Assembly: GCF_900095265.1 (NCBI RefSeq)
Contig: NZ_LT607665.1
Location: 1-64,000, forward strand
Source: Janthinobacterium sp. UMAB-56
GTDB lineage: Bacteria > Pseudomonadota > Gammaproteobacteria > Burkholderiales > Burkholderiaceae_D
DNA length: 64,000 bases
Reading direction: 5' to 3'
Below, piece after piece: positions 34,435 through 43,954 of the stretch; position 1 is the first letter of the stretch, and each line of letters opens with the position of its first letter. A program made the position numbers and the translations under genes. Under the pieces are notes generated by a model. The model did not search any database, had not been told where the DNA came from, and was given only the letters and a program-made list of their open reading frames with translations.

Positions 34435-35883
34435 TCACACGCCAGGCGAGCAATCGGCGCAGCCGGGCGCATGTTCCGGGTCTTTTTCCAGATGCAGCGC
34501 CAGTTCGCGCAAGGCCGTGCGCACGCCTTCCTCGATGACGGGGTGGTAAAACGGCATGTCGAGCATGGCCGGCACCGTCAGCTGGGCCTGGCATGCCCAG
34601 GCAAGCAGATGACCCAGGTGCTCCGCCCTTGGACCGATCAACTCGGCGCCAAGAAAGCGCTTGCTGCCAAATTCCCCATACACGCGCAGCAAGCCCTGGT
34701 TTTGCAGCATCACGCGGCTGCGGCCCTGGTTGCCGAAGGACACGGCGCCGACGGCGAAGCGTCCCGCGTGGCTCACGCAGAGTTGCTGGTAGGTGGCGCC
34801 CAGGGTGGCGATCTGCGGCTCCGTGAAGGCGATGCTCAACGGCGTGCGGCGCAAGCCCGGTTTGACGTCAGGAAAGCGCGCCGCGTTGTCGCCCGCGATG
34901 CGGCCCTCATCGGCCGCCTCGGGCAACAGCGGCAAGGCATTGTCGGCATCGCCCGCGATGAAGATGGCGCTCTTGCCGCATTGCATGGTGTGCGAGTCAT
35001 GCAGGGGAATGCCGTGGAGGTCGAGCGCGATTTGCGTCGTCTCCAGGCCGATAGCATGCACGTTCGGCGCGCGGCCGATGGCGGCCAGCACATACTCGAA
35101 CTGCTCGGTTTTTTCCACGCCCGTGCCATCGCGGCTGGTCAGCGCGACGCCGCTGCCATCCGGGCTTTTCGCCATGTGCGCCACGCTGGTCTGGAAGCGG
35201 ATATCGAGTTCGCGCGCCAGCACGGCGTCCGCCTCACGCAGCACCAGCGGGTCCGTCAGCTGCGCGACTTTATTGCCGCGCGCAAACAACGTCACGCGCA
35301 CGCCCAGCCGCGCCAGCGCCTGGCCCAGCTCCAGGCCGATGACGCCGCTGCCGACCACGGCCACGGAGCTTGGCAAATCCGTCCACTCGAACACGGCGTC
35401 GCTGGTGATGACCCTGTCGCCGGCCGCCTGCCACTCGGGCGGCACGATGGGCGTGGAACCGGTGGCAATCACCACGCTGGTGGCTTCGACGAGGGTATGC
35501 TCATCCACCTGCAGCTTGCCCGGCGCGATGAAGCGCGCATGGCCGCGCAGTTTTTCTTCCTCGGGGATGGCGTTGACTCCGTCGAGCACGAAGCCGACAA
35601 AGCGGTCGCGCTCGCTGCGCACCCTGGCCATCACTTGCCGGCCATCGATGCGCACGGGGCCAGGATATACGCCAAAAGCGGGCGCCGCAGCCACCGCATG
35701 GGCCGCCTCGGCGGCGGCGATCAAGAGTTTGCTGGGCATGCAGCCCACGCGCGCGCACGTCGTGCCGTAGGGCCCGCTTTCTATCATCAGCACGCGCTTG
35801 CCCTGCATGCGCGCCGCCTTGTGCGCCGTCATGCCGGCCGTGCCGCTGCCAATCACGGCCACATCCACTTGTATTGTCTTCAT
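34435..35883 (-). CDS. Dihydrolipoyl dehydrogenase-like flavoprotein (PRK06292 type)
   Basis: This is a 482-residue FAD- and NAD-linked disulfide oxidoreductase. The FAD motif is GSGTAGMTA, the redox disulfide is TCARVGCMPSK, the NAD-binding motif is VVGSGVIGLELG, and the second FAD motif is FIAGDADN. The C-terminal HPVIEEG supplies the active-site His/Glu pair. The pattern fits the Lpd3-like branch rather than the one in pyruvate dehydrogenase. No acyltransferase gene is near. The ATG at 35883 is chosen; ATG codons at 35895 and 35913 are possible. The tail ends in PGCADCSPGV, an extra CxxC. Confidence 0.85.
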   Translation of the reverse strand: MKTIQVDVAVIGSGTAGMTAHKAARMQGKRVLMIESGPYGTTCARVGCMPSKLLIAAAEAAHAVAAAPAFGVYPGPVRIDGRQVMARVRSERDRFVGFVLDGVNAIPEEEKLRGHARFIAPGKLQVDEHTLVEATSVVIATGSTPIVPPEWQAAGDRVITSDAVFEWTDLPSSVAVVGSGVIGLELGQALARLGVRVTLFARGNKVAQLTDPLVLREADAVLARELDIRFQTSVAHMAKSPDGSGVALTSRDGTGVEKTEQFEYVLAAIGRAPNVHAIGLETTQIALDLHGIPLHDSHTMQCGKSAIFIAGDADNALPLLPEAADEGRIAGDNAARFPDVKPGLRRTPLSIAFTEPQIATLGATYQQLCVSHAGRFAVGAVSFGNQGRSRVMLQNQGLLRVYGEFGSKRFLGAELIGPRAEHLGHLLAWACQAQLTVPAMLDMPFYHPVIEEGVRTALRELALHLEKDPEHAPGCADCSPGV

Positions 35884-36012
35884 GGTGCTGTCCATCCCAC
35901 TGAGGTTGCTCATAGCGTTCGATACTACCCGTTTGCCGAAAATAAGGTTTTACTTTGCTGCAATATATGTATTAGTATAACTAATCATTTTTAGAATTTA
36001 TAAGCTGAGCTA

Positions 36013-36903
36013 ATGGGATCACTCGATTATCGCGCGCTGGCGGTGCTGGACGCCGTGGCCAGCCACGGCAGTTTCGACAAGGCCGCCCTGGCGCTGGGCA
36101 TCACGCAGTCGGCCGTCTCGCAGCGCATCAAGGCGCTGGAAGACGCCAGCGGGCGCCTGCTGATCATCCGTGGCCAGCCAGCCGTGCCGACGGGCCTGGG
36201 CCAGCGCCTGATCGTGCATCACCGCAACGTCAAGCTGATGGAAGCGTCGCTCGACATCGACCTGGGCAACAGCGTCAGCATGCCGGAAATCGCCATCGCC
36301 ATCGATGCCGACAGCCTGGCCACCTGGTTCCCCGATACCTTGCCTGCCCTGCTGGCGCCGCCGCGCTGCCAGCTCGACGTGCGCCTGGCCGACAGCGACA
36401 GCGCCTTGCAGATGGTGCGTGACGGCTCCGTGTTTGGCTGCGTGTCGGCAGAGTCCGGTACAGCGATCGACGCGGCGGCCGCCACCAGCGTCACGCCGCT
36501 GGGCACTTTGCGCTATGTCTGCGTGGCCACGCCCGTGTTTGCCGGGCACTGGTTCGGCGATGGTTTTATTGCCGAGGCGGTACAACTGGCACCCGCCGTC
36601 GTGGGCCAGCATGGCTTGCTGGCGCGTTTCCTCGCTGAACAATTAAGCATGCGTGAACCGTTTCCGCACCACACCCTGCCCGTGGAGGCGGCGCGCCGCA
36701 GCTGCGTGCTCGATGGCCTGGCCTACGGCCTGATGCCGCAACGCCTGGCCGCGCAGGCGCTGGCGACGGATCGCCTCGTCGATTTGATGCCGGGTAACAC
36801 CCTGGACGTGCCGCTGAGCTGGCATGCGTGGACTCTGGACACGCCGTTTACCAAGTTGCTGTCCGAGCAGATCGTCAAGTCGGCGCGTGATTACCTGAAC
36901 TAA
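36013..36903 (+). CDS. ArgP/LysG-type LysR regulator
   Basis: This is a 296-residue LysR-family regulator of the ArgP (IciA) branch. The HTH lies at residues 5-63 (LDYRALAVLDAVASHGSF, GITQSAVSQRIKALE) and the effector domain from about 90. ArgP normally senses lysine/arginine and activates argO. Here the divergent gene is a flavoprotein, with a 129-bp AT-rich gap between them, and no LysE-type exporter lies adjacent. It is convergent with priA with no gap at all (stops at 36903 and 36904). Confidence 0.82.
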   Translation: MGSLDYRALAVLDAVASHGSFDKAALALGITQSAVSQRIKALEDASGRLLIIRGQPAVPTGLGQRLIVHHRNVKLMEASLDIDLGNSVSMPEIAIAIDADSLATWFPDTLPALLAPPRCQLDVRLADSDSALQMVRDGSVFGCVSAESGTAIDAAAATSVTPLGTLRYVCVATPVFAGHWFGDGFIAEAVQLAPAVVGQHGLLARFLAEQLSMREPFPHHTLPVEAARRSCVLDGLAYGLMPQRLAAQALATDRLVDLMPGNTLDVPLSWHAWTLDTPFTKLLSEQIVKSARDYLN

Positions 36904-38925
36904 TCAGATATCCAGCGGGTCCACTTCCAGCGACCATTTCACGCGCGTCTTCATGGCGCGCAATGCACCTAACCACTGCTTCAGGAAAGCCTGCAGCGCG
37001 GGCCGCGAGGGGGACTCGAGCAGCAGCTGGGCACGGTCCACGTTGTACACGCGCGTCATGCTCATGGGTATCGGATCATTGATGGTCACCTGCGGGTGCG
37101 CCATGCATTCCTTGGCCGCCTGCAGGAATTCGATGGCCGTGGCCAGCTCGGGGGCTTCCGCGCGCAGCAGGGCCTGGAACAGATACGGCGGCAGCGCCGC
37201 TTGCGCCCGCTCTTCCAGCAAGGTGGTGGCGAAATGGTCGTAATCGTGGTTGACGACGGCATCGTACAGCGGATGGCGCGCATAGCGCGTCTGGATCAGC
37301 ACCTCACTGACGCTGCCCCCTTCCGTCTGCGCAGCCCGCCCAGCCCGGCCCGCCACCTGCATCAGCTGGGCAAACAGGCGTTCGCTGGCGCGGTAATCCT
37401 GGGAAAACAGGGCCGTGTCCGGGTTCAAAATGCCCACTAAAGTCAGCTTTTTGAAATCGTGCCCCTTGGCCACCATCTGCGTGCCGATCAGAATATCCAC
37501 TTCGCCCCGGTGCACGGTGTCGAACGCTTCCTGCGCGCTGCCCTTCTTGCGCGTGGAGTCGGCATCGATGCGCAAAATGCGCGCCTCGGGAAACAATTGC
37601 TGCAAACCCTCTTCCACCCGCTGCGTGCCGCGTCCCAGCGGTTGCAGATCGACGTTGCCGCAGGTGGGGCAATGGCGGGGAATGCGCAATTCCAGGCTGC
37701 AATGGTGGCAGCGCAGCCGGTGTTCGGGCTTGTGCAGCACCATGAACGAGGTGCAGCGCGTGCAATTGCTGATCCAGCCGCACGATTCGCAGCAGATCAC
37801 GGGGGAATAGCCGCGCCGATTCAAGAACAGCAGCGACTGCTCACCGCGCTCCATGCGTAGCTTCAAGGCGGCGACCAGATGCGAAGTCAGTCCATCCTTC
37901 GGCTTGTCGCGCTCCATGTCCAAAATCTTGACGCGCGGCAGCACCGCATTCTTGACGGCCCGTTCGCGCAACTCCAGCTTGCGGTAGCGCCCCGTCTGCG
38001 CATGGTGCCAGCTTTCCAGCGAGGGCGTGGCCGAACCGAGCACGATGGGAATCTGCAATTGCCAGGCCCGCCACACGGCCAGGTCGCGCGCCGAATAGCG
38101 CAAGCCTTCCTGCTGCTTGTAGGACGGATCGTGTTCCTCGTCGATGACGATCAGTTTGAGCTTGGGCAGCGAGGCCAGGATAGCCAGCCGCGTGCCGAGC
38201 ACGATACGCGCCTGGCCCTGGTGGGCGGCCAGCCAGTGCAGCATGCGCTCGCCTTCGGACAGGCTGCTGTGCAAGGTGGCCAGCATGACGCCGGGAAAGC
38301 GCGCGCGGATATTGCCTTCCAGCTGGGGCGTGAGGTTGATTTCCGGCACCAGGATGAGGATTTGCGCATCGTCCTCGCGCGCCAGCACCTGGGCGCAGGC
38401 TTGCAGATACACTTCCGTCTTGCCGCTGCCCGTCACGCCGTACAGCAGGGTCGGCTTGAAACCCTGCGCCCCGCCGATGGCCTCGGCCGCTTCCTGCTGG
38501 GCGGCATTGAGCGCCGGCATGTTCAGCGGCGTGCCGTCATGCGCGTCAGCCAGCTTGCCCAGCTTCTTGATGGCGCGGTCCAGCGCCACGGTGGTCAGCA
38601 CACGCAAGTTCTTCGGTAAACCCGGCAGCGCCACCTCGCCCAGCGGGCGCTGGTAGTAATCGGCGGCAAAGGCGGCCAGCGCCAGCCACTGTTCCGACAG
38701 GGGCGCCAGTTGGCTGCGCACGGCCAGCACATCCTTCAATTTCGCGGCGGGCACGTCGGTGCTGTCGCTTACGCCGATGATCAAGCCCATCACGTCACGC
38801 CGGCCGAACGGCACCAGCGCCAGCTGTCCCACTTGCGGCAACGGCCCCTCATCGCCGTTCCAGCGATAGTCGAACAGGACGTTCAGGGGGGTGTCGAGCG
38901 CGATTTTCAGGATGCACTGCGCCAT
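36904..38925 (-). CDS. priA: Primosomal protein N' (PriA helicase)
   Basis: This is a 673-residue replication-restart helicase. The N-terminal DNA-binding domain (about 1-110) is followed by Walker A YGVTGSGKT (about 162-170), the DEEH motif (IVIDEEHDPSYKQQEG) and the zinc-binding Cys clusters. Those read CCESCGW.SNCTRC and HHCSLELRIPRHCPTCGN, about 375-425. Then come RILRIDADSTRKKG, the GTQMVAKGHDF motif and the C-terminal domain. Length and motif order match PriA (732 in E. coli, shorter in many betaproteobacteria). It is convergent with argP, and tad-locus genes start about 390 bp away divergently. Confidence 0.96.
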   Translation of the reverse strand: MAQCILKIALDTPLNVLFDYRWNGDEGPLPQVGQLALVPFGRRDVMGLIIGVSDSTDVPAAKLKDVLAVRSQLAPLSEQWLALAAFAADYYQRPLGEVALPGLPKNLRVLTTVALDRAIKKLGKLADAHDGTPLNMPALNAAQQEAAEAIGGAQGFKPTLLYGVTGSGKTEVYLQACAQVLAREDDAQILILVPEINLTPQLEGNIRARFPGVMLATLHSSLSEGERMLHWLAAHQGQARIVLGTRLAILASLPKLKLIVIDEEHDPSYKQQEGLRYSARDLAVWRAWQLQIPIVLGSATPSLESWHHAQTGRYRKLELRERAVKNAVLPRVKILDMERDKPKDGLTSHLVAALKLRMERGEQSLLFLNRRGYSPVICCESCGWISNCTRCTSFMVLHKPEHRLRCHHCSLELRIPRHCPTCGNVDLQPLGRGTQRVEEGLQQLFPEARILRIDADSTRKKGSAQEAFDTVHRGEVDILIGTQMVAKGHDFKKLTLVGILNPDTALFSQDYRASERLFAQLMQVAGRAGRAAQTEGGSVSEVLIQTRYARHPLYDAVVNHDYDHFATTLLEERAQAALPPYLFQALLRAEAPELATAIEFLQAAKECMAHPQVTINDPIPMSMTRVYNVDRAQLLLESPSRPALQAFLKQWLGALRAMKTRVKWSLEVDPLDI

Positions 38926-39312
38926 GGGTGGGATTGCCTATCTAAATAATGGTGAAGCCATGCGAGCCGGCCGGCCATGATACTTGGTCTGTTCGGCAAA
39001 CACCTAACAGCAAGCCGGGAGTTGTCTGAATTATCACCAAAAATAACAGTGTTATGCGCGAGCCAGCGGGGCTGCGGCCCCTGGTACAGATGTCCTGTGC
39101 AGGCCAGGCAAAAAGGGGCCGATTGTACCAAGCCGAAAGTGACCTTTGTGTGATGCCTGTCCAGACGGCCGAGACTATAGTGAGCGCTTCGGCAATTTTG
39201 TAGCAATAAAAGCAATGCCAGCCTGCCGAAACCGCTCGCGCACGCAGTCCGCCTGCCCTGCGTTTTGGCTGGCAACGACGACCTACCCCACCACCTCAAC
39301 AAGGGAAACATC
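38926..39312. other. 387-bp gap between priA and flp, promoter region
   Basis: No gene is seen. It separates the divergent priA and flp genes and must hold both promoters. A TATAGT at 39176-39181 is a possible -10 of the tad locus, though no good -35 was found at the right distance. That would leave a leader of about 130 bases before flp. Nothing else stands out apart from short GC-rich dyads near 39070-39120. Confidence 0.5.
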
Positions 39313-39489
39313 ATGCAAGCTATCAAAAATTTCATTCGTAACGAAGACGGTGTCACGGCTATTGAATATGCGCTGATCGCCGCGCTGATCGCCACCGCGC
39401 TGGTCGTCGGCGTCACCGCTCTCGGCAAGGATATCCAGAAGGCCTTCACCACTATCGGCACCAACCTGACGACGCCGCCGAAGCCTTGA
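39313..39489 (+). CDS. flp: Flp-type pilin
   Basis: This is a 58-residue type IVb pilin, the major subunit of the tad pilus. The N-terminal leader MQAIKNFIRNEDG is followed by the conserved GVTAIEYALIAALIA helix, with the Glu at +5 of the mature protein and the Flp motif EYALIA. It ends with a short Pro-rich tail (TTPPKP). The ATG at 39313 has an AAGGGA site. A stem-loop downstream may limit read-through into the assembly genes so that pilin is made in excess. Confidence 0.95.
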   Translation: MQAIKNFIRNEDGVTAIEYALIAALIATALVVGVTALGKDIQKAFTTIGTNLTTPPKP

Positions 39490-39523
39490 TTTCCGTCATT
39501 TTCCAAGCCTAGTCATCGCGCTC

Positions 39524-39550
39524 GATGCCGGCCCGTCCACGGCTGGCATC
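39524..39550 (+). terminator. Attenuating stem-loop after flp
   Basis: GATGCCGGCC and GGCTGGCATC (10 bp with one G-T pair) flank a 7-base loop. There is no T-run, so partial termination or RNA processing is more likely than a full stop. This is a common arrangement to give high pilin and low assembly protein. Confidence 0.6.
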
Positions 39551-39622
39551 AACCCGCTGCACTTTCACTGCCGGCACGATGGCCACGCCATCTTGCCATT
39601 CTCACTCGGCCCACGTACATCG

Positions 39623-40171
39623 ATGACTGCCTTTCTTTCGATCACCCTCCCCACCTTGCTGCTGTGCGCCCTGCTGGCCTGCGCCGTCTGGCATGACGTG
39701 CGCAGCCGCCGCATCCCGAATGGCCTGGTCTTTGGCGGCGCGCTGGCGGCCCTGCTGCTGCATGCCGTGCTGACGCCGGCCGGCGGTGGCCTGGGCGTGC
39801 CGGCCGCGCTGGCCGGACTGGCGCTGGGACTGGCCCTGCTGCTGCCCATGTACATGCTGCGCGCGCTGGGCGCCGGCGACGTCAAGCTGATGGCCATGGT
39901 GGGTGCCTTCATGGGGCCGCAGCAACTGATGTCGGCCACCTTGCTGACCCTGCTGGCGGGTGGCGTGCTGTCCCTGCTGGTGGCCGCCTGCACGGGCGTG
40001 CTGCGCCAGGTCCTCGGAAATAGCTACCGCATGCTGTTCTACAGCCTGCTGCGCGGCGTCAGCGGCGGCAATGCCCGGCTCGATGCGCCCCAGGCCGCCA
40101 GCGGCAGGCTGCCGTATGCGATCGCCATTGCCGCCGGCACCCTGCTGTCCTTTTTCTGGAGCTTTTCATGA
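39623..40171 (+). CDS. cpaA: Prepilin peptidase of the tad locus
   Basis: This is a 182-residue aspartyl prepilin peptidase (CpaA/TadV type) that cleaves the Flp leader. Six hydrophobic segments run through it. The catalytic Asp residues are in VWHDVRSRRIPN (about 28) and GAGDVKLM (about 90, the GxGD motif). It lacks the N-terminal methylase domain of PilD, as usual for this type. I chose the ATG at 39623 over the in-frame ATG at 39593. It overlaps cpaB by 4 bp. Confidence 0.93.
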   Translation: MTAFLSITLPTLLLCALLACAVWHDVRSRRIPNGLVFGGALAALLLHAVLTPAGGGLGVPAALAGLALGLALLLPMYMLRALGAGDVKLMAMVGAFMGPQQLMSATLLTLLAGGVLSLLVAACTGVLRQVLGNSYRMLFYSLLRGVSGGNARLDAPQAASGRLPYAIAIAAGTLLSFFWSFS

Positions 40172-40998
40172 GACATACCCGCGCCATCGCGCTCATCGTG
40201 CTGGCCTTCGTGGTGGCCCTGGCCGCCGTCCTGGTAGCGTTGCGCTGGATCAACGCACAAACGGCGCCCAACAGCAGCAAGGTAGCCGTCGCCAGCGCCG
40301 ACATCAACCTGGGCGCGCGCCTGGCGCCCGAGATGATCACGCTGGTGGACTGGCCAGCCAGCGCCTTGCCGCCGGGCGCCATCAGCGACGCCAAGCTGCT
40401 GGAGGCCAGGGTTGCGCGCAGCAATATCGGCCGCGGCGAACCTGTTTTGGAAAGCAAGCTCGCGCCCGTCGGTACGGTGGGTGGCCTGTCCGCCGCCCTG
40501 GGCGACGGCAAGCGCGCCATGACGGTACGCGTCAACGACGTGGTGGGCGTGGCCGGCTTCGCCCTGCCCGGCAACTTTGTCGATGTGCTGGTCAATACCC
40601 AGGACGAAGCGGAAAAGAAACGCACGCAAGCCAACGATGCGGCCATTTCCAAGATCGTGCTCGAACGCATACTCGTGCTGGCCATCGCCCAGGAATCGAG
40701 CCGCGACGATACCAAGCCCAAGGTGGTCAACGCGGTGACCCTGGAACTGACGCCGGAGCAGGCGGAAAAGCTGGACCTGGCGCGCAGCGTGGGCACCTTG
40801 TCGCTGGTACTGCGCAACCAGATCGAAGACCAGCCCGTCAATACGGACGGCGCCACCCGCGCCAGCCTGCTCGACCTCAAAGCGCCCGCCAAGCCAGCCG
40901 TGGCCGTCGTCAGGCGCGCCGTCGCGCCGCCGGCGCGCGCGGCCAGCGAGCGCATCGAAGTCATCAAGGGCCTGGAGCGTAGCGCACAGCAATTCTGA
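40168..40998 (+). CDS. cpaB: Tad pilus assembly protein CpaB (RcpC)
   Basis: This is a 276-residue exported protein. A membrane anchor (about 6-24) is followed by a SAF domain (about 45-105; SADINLGARLAPEMITLVDWP, ... RGEPVLESKL), then the RcpC-type domain (GKRAMTVRVNDVVGVAGFALPGNFVDVLV, about 115-143). The overlapping ATGA with cpaA indicates coupling. The C-terminus is Pro/Ala/Arg-rich. Confidence 0.93.
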   Translation: MRHTRAIALIVLAFVVALAAVLVALRWINAQTAPNSSKVAVASADINLGARLAPEMITLVDWPASALPPGAISDAKLLEARVARSNIGRGEPVLESKLAPVGTVGGLSAALGDGKRAMTVRVNDVVGVAGFALPGNFVDVLVNTQDEAEKKRTQANDAAISKIVLERILVLAIAQESSRDDTKPKVVNAVTLELTPEQAEKLDLARSVGTLSLVLRNQIEDQPVNTDGATRASLLDLKAPAKPAVAVVRRAVAPPARAASERIEVIKGLERSAQQF

Positions 40999-41041
40999 TG
41001 GCCATTCCAAGAACGATTTCAAGCACTGATTGGGGAAGCAA

Positions 41042-42490
41042 TTGACACATCCATTGAAACGCCCGGCCTTGCTGCTGGTCCTGGCGGCCAGCCTGTTGCC
41101 GGGCCAGGCGGCTACGGCCGCCAAGGCGGCCAAGACGACGGCCAAGGTACAGCACGCGGCAGCCCCCTCGGCCACGCCCGCGCCGGCCGCCACGCTGCCG
41201 CGCCTGATCAACCTGTCGGCCGGCAAATCGCAACTGCTGCACCTGCCATTCGCGGCCAGCCGCCTGGCCGTCGGCGATACCGCCATCGCCGACGTCATCC
41301 TGCTCAATGCCAATGAAGTCTACCTGCTGGGCAAGCGTCCCGGCGCCACCAATCTGATCCTGTGGGACCGGGCCAAACAAGCCTCCATCATCGACCTCGG
41401 CGTCGCCATCGACACGGGTGCGCTGCGCCAGCAGCTGCAACAATTGTTCCCCGACGAGACGCAGATCGCCATCCACGGCGCGGCCGACACCCTGCTCTTG
41501 TCGGGCACCGTGGCCGACACCGTCAAGGCCAGCCAGATCGTGGCGCTGGCGCAATCGTATGCCGAGCGCGCCAGCGGCGGCAGCGCTGCCGCCAGCCCCG
41601 TGGCCGGCATCAAGGTGATCAATATGCTAGCCATCGCCGCGCCCCAGCAAGTGATGCTGGAAGTGAAGATCGCCGAAGTGTCGAAGAGCCTGGTCGACCA
41701 ACTGGGCGCCAGCCTGGGCGTCAATGTGCAAGTCGGCAACTGGACGCACTCCCTGCTGTCGAACCTGCTCAGCGGCAACCGCAGCCTGATCGAGGCGTTC
41801 AACAAGAAGAATGGCAACTTCGTCAGCATCGACGCGCAAAAGCGCGACGGCCTCGTGAAGATCCTGGCCGAACCGACCATCATGGCCATCAGCGGCCAGG
41901 AAGCCAGTTTCCTGGCCGGCGGCAAGGTCTTCATTCCCGTCAGCCAGAGCAACAATGGCGGCACGCCCACCATCACCCTGGAAGAAAAAGAATATGGCGT
42001 GGCCGTCAAATTCACGCCCACCGTGCTAGATGGCGGACGCATCAATCTGAGGGTAGCACCCGAAGTTTCCGAACTGAACAAGGACGGCATCGGCCTGAGC
42101 GCGGGCGGCACGAATGCCACCGCCTTGCTGCCCTCGTTCACCACGCGGCGCGCAGCGACCACGGTGCAGTTGTTCGATGGCCAGAGCTTCGCCATCGGCG
42201 GCTTGATCAAGAACAATGTAACGACGAATATCAAGGCCCTGCCCATGCTGGGCGAGATCCCCGTGCTGGGCGCGCTGTTCCGCAGCAGCGACTTTCAGAG
42301 CGACCGCAGCGAGTTGGTCTTCATCGTCACGCCGCACCTGGTCAAACCGCTGCCGGCCGTACCGCCCCTGCCCACGGATGGCTACGTGGAACCCTCGCGC
42401 GCGGAATTTTTCATACGCGGAAAAATGGAAGGAACACCGCCGCCCGCCACGGCAGCAGCGGCAACACAACCGGAGCAGCAACATGATTGA
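41042..42490 (+). CDS. cpaC: Tad secretin CpaC (RcpA)
   Basis: This is a secretin of about 482 residues that forms the outer-membrane pore of the tad pilus. It has a signal peptide (LTHPLKRPALLLVLAASLL ... TAA), an N-terminal pilus domain (about 55-125; KSQLLHLPFAASRLAVGDTAIAD, VYLLGKRPGATNLILWD), a BON-like region and the C-terminal secretin core (LAEPTIMAISGQEASFLAGGK, TPTITLEEKEYGVAVKFTPTVL, GQSFAIGGLI). No ATG is available. The best start is the TTG at 41042, 7 bp after a GGGGA site; an in-frame TTG also occurs at 41030. The stop overlaps the lipoprotein gene. Confidence 0.92.
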   Translation: MTHPLKRPALLLVLAASLLPGQAATAAKAAKTTAKVQHAAAPSATPAPAATLPRLINLSAGKSQLLHLPFAASRLAVGDTAIADVILLNANEVYLLGKRPGATNLILWDRAKQASIIDLGVAIDTGALRQQLQQLFPDETQIAIHGAADTLLLSGTVADTVKASQIVALAQSYAERASGGSAAASPVAGIKVINMLAIAAPQQVMLEVKIAEVSKSLVDQLGASLGVNVQVGNWTHSLLSNLLSGNRSLIEAFNKKNGNFVSIDAQKRDGLVKILAEPTIMAISGQEASFLAGGKVFIPVSQSNNGGTPTITLEEKEYGVAVKFTPTVLDGGRINLRVAPEVSELNKDGIGLSAGGTNATALLPSFTTRRAATTVQLFDGQSFAIGGLIKNNVTTNIKALPMLGEIPVLGALFRSSDFQSDRSELVFIVTPHLVKPLPAVPPLPTDGYVEPSRAEFFIRGKMEGTPPPATAAAATQPEQQHD

Positions 42491-42770
42491 TTTTCCCCGC
42501 CTTCTTTTCGTGCTGACCGCCATCGCGGCGCTGGGCGGCTGCGTGCAGCAGACACCGCGGCTCGACAGCCAGTTCGGCCATAGCGTGCGGCAGACGCAGG
42601 CGCAGCAAGTGCTGCAGCCCGACGCCGCCGCGCGTCAGCAAGCCCGCCTGGCCGCCGGCGGCGGCATCGATGGCCGCGCCGGCGTGGCTGCCTACCAGCA
42701 CTACCAGGAATCGTTCCAGACCCCACCGGCATCGACGCAGGCCCTGACCATCGGCGTCAGCAAGCGCTAG
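42483..42770 (+). CDS. Small tad-locus lipoprotein
   Basis: This is a 95-residue lipoprotein with signal peptide and lipobox LGGC (Cys at about residue 20). The mature part is short and hydrophilic (SVRQTQAQQVLQPDAAARQQARLAAGGG). The gene overlaps the cpaC stop by 8 bp and precedes cpaE. Tad loci commonly carry a lipoprotein here that helps the secretin assemble. It does not resemble CpaD in length, so I give no symbol. Confidence 0.75.
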   Translation: MIDFPRLLFVLTAIAALGGCVQQTPRLDSQFGHSVRQTQAQQVLQPDAAARQQARLAAGGGIDGRAGVAAYQHYQESFQTPPASTQALTIGVSKR

Positions 42771-42782
42771 GGAGGGCTTACC

Positions 42783-43940
42783 GTGCAAATCACCGTCAAC
42801 TCAAGAGATGAAAAAAGCCTGGCCGGCATCGTCGCGCTTTTGCGCAGCCGCAATCCCGCGCACCAGGTCGACACCCTGGCCGGCCCCCTGAAAAGATTGC
42901 CCGTGGCCAGCTCGCCGGACGTGGTGATCGTCGACCAGCCGAGTATCGAAGCCGGCGACCTCGATAACCTGGAACGGCTGGGCAACCAGCACCCGCGCAT
43001 CGCCTTCATCCTGCTGTGCCGCCATCACACGCCGGACTTCCTGCTGCAAGCCATGCGCGCCGGCGTGCGCGAGGTGATCGATTATCCGGCCCCGCCAGGC
43101 TGCCTGTACCAGGCCATCGAACGCATCGAGGAAAAGCTGCAGCGGCGCAGCGACGCCAACGGCAAGCTGCTGGCCTTTATCTCGTGCAAGGGCGGCAGCG
43201 GCGCCACGTTCCTGGCCACTAACCTGGCCTATGCGCTGGCAGCGCAGGGCGACAGCCGCGTGGTGCTGATCGACATGAATCTGCAGTTCGGCGACGCCTC
43301 GCTGTTTGTATCCGACCAGAAACCGCTGGCCACCTTGGCCGACGTGGCGCAGCAGATCCACCGCCTCGATCCCTCCTTTTTGGCGTCGAGCATGCTCAAC
43401 ATACTGCCCAACTATGGCGTGCTGGCCGCGCCGGACGACCCCACGCTGGCCAACGACGTGAAACCGGAGCACGTGGAGGCCATCCTCAGGCTGGCGCGCC
43501 AGCACTATGACTTCATCGTGCTCGACATCGGCCGCAGCCTGGACGCGATCAGCATCCGCGCGCTGGACCAAGCCGACATGATTTTCCCCGTGCTGCAAAC
43601 CACCTTGCCGTATATCCGCGACGGCAAGCGCCTGCTCGATGTCTTTCACTCGCTCGACTATCCGATGGAAAAAATTCACCTGCTCGTCAACCGTCACGAC
43701 AAGGGCAGTGAGATCAGCGTGTACGACCTGGTGACGGCCTACGGCAGCGATGTCTACATGACCGTGCCCAACCACTATGAAGCGGCGGCGGCCTCCGTCA
43801 ACCAGGGCATCCCCGTGCTGCAGCTGGCCCCCACCAGTCCCATCACGCGGGCACTGCAGGAATTCGCCCGGCGCCTGAGCGGCGCGGCCCCCATCGCCGC
43901 GCAGGATGGCTGGCTGGGCCGCCTGCTGCGCCGCGCCTGA
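42783..43940 (+). CDS. cpaE: CpaE/TadZ-type ATPase-like localisation protein
   Basis: This is a 385-residue protein with a receiver-like N-terminal domain (about 1-115) and a MinD/ParA-type ATPase domain (about 118-365). The start is GTG at 42783 with a strong AGGGAGGG site. The deviant Walker A is [19 protein letters not shown], where the P-loop Lys of GKT is Ala, though the signature Lys of KGG is kept. [11 protein letters not shown] is the second motif. CpaE/TadZ proteins anchor the assembly complex at the pole, and atypical P-loops are known among them. Confidence 0.9.
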   Translation: MQITVNSRDEKSLAGIVALLRSRNPAHQVDTLAGPLKRLPVASSPDVVIVDQPSIEAGDLDNLERLGNQHPRIAFILLCRHHTPDFLLQAMRAGVREVIDYPAPPGCLYQAIERIEEKLQRRSDANGKLLAFISCKGGSGATFLATNLAYALAAQGDSRVVLIDMNLQFGDASLFVSDQKPLATLADVAQQIHRLDPSFLASSMLNILPNYGVLAAPDDPTLANDVKPEHVEAILRLARQHYDFIVLDIGRSLDAISIRALDQADMIFPVLQTTLPYIRDGKRLLDVFHSLDYPMEKIHLLVNRHDKGSEISVYDLVTAYGSDVYMTVPNHYEAAAASVNQGIPVLQLAPTSPITRALQEFARRLSGAAPIAAQDGWLGRLLRRA

Positions 43941-43954
43941 GCAAGGACGACACC

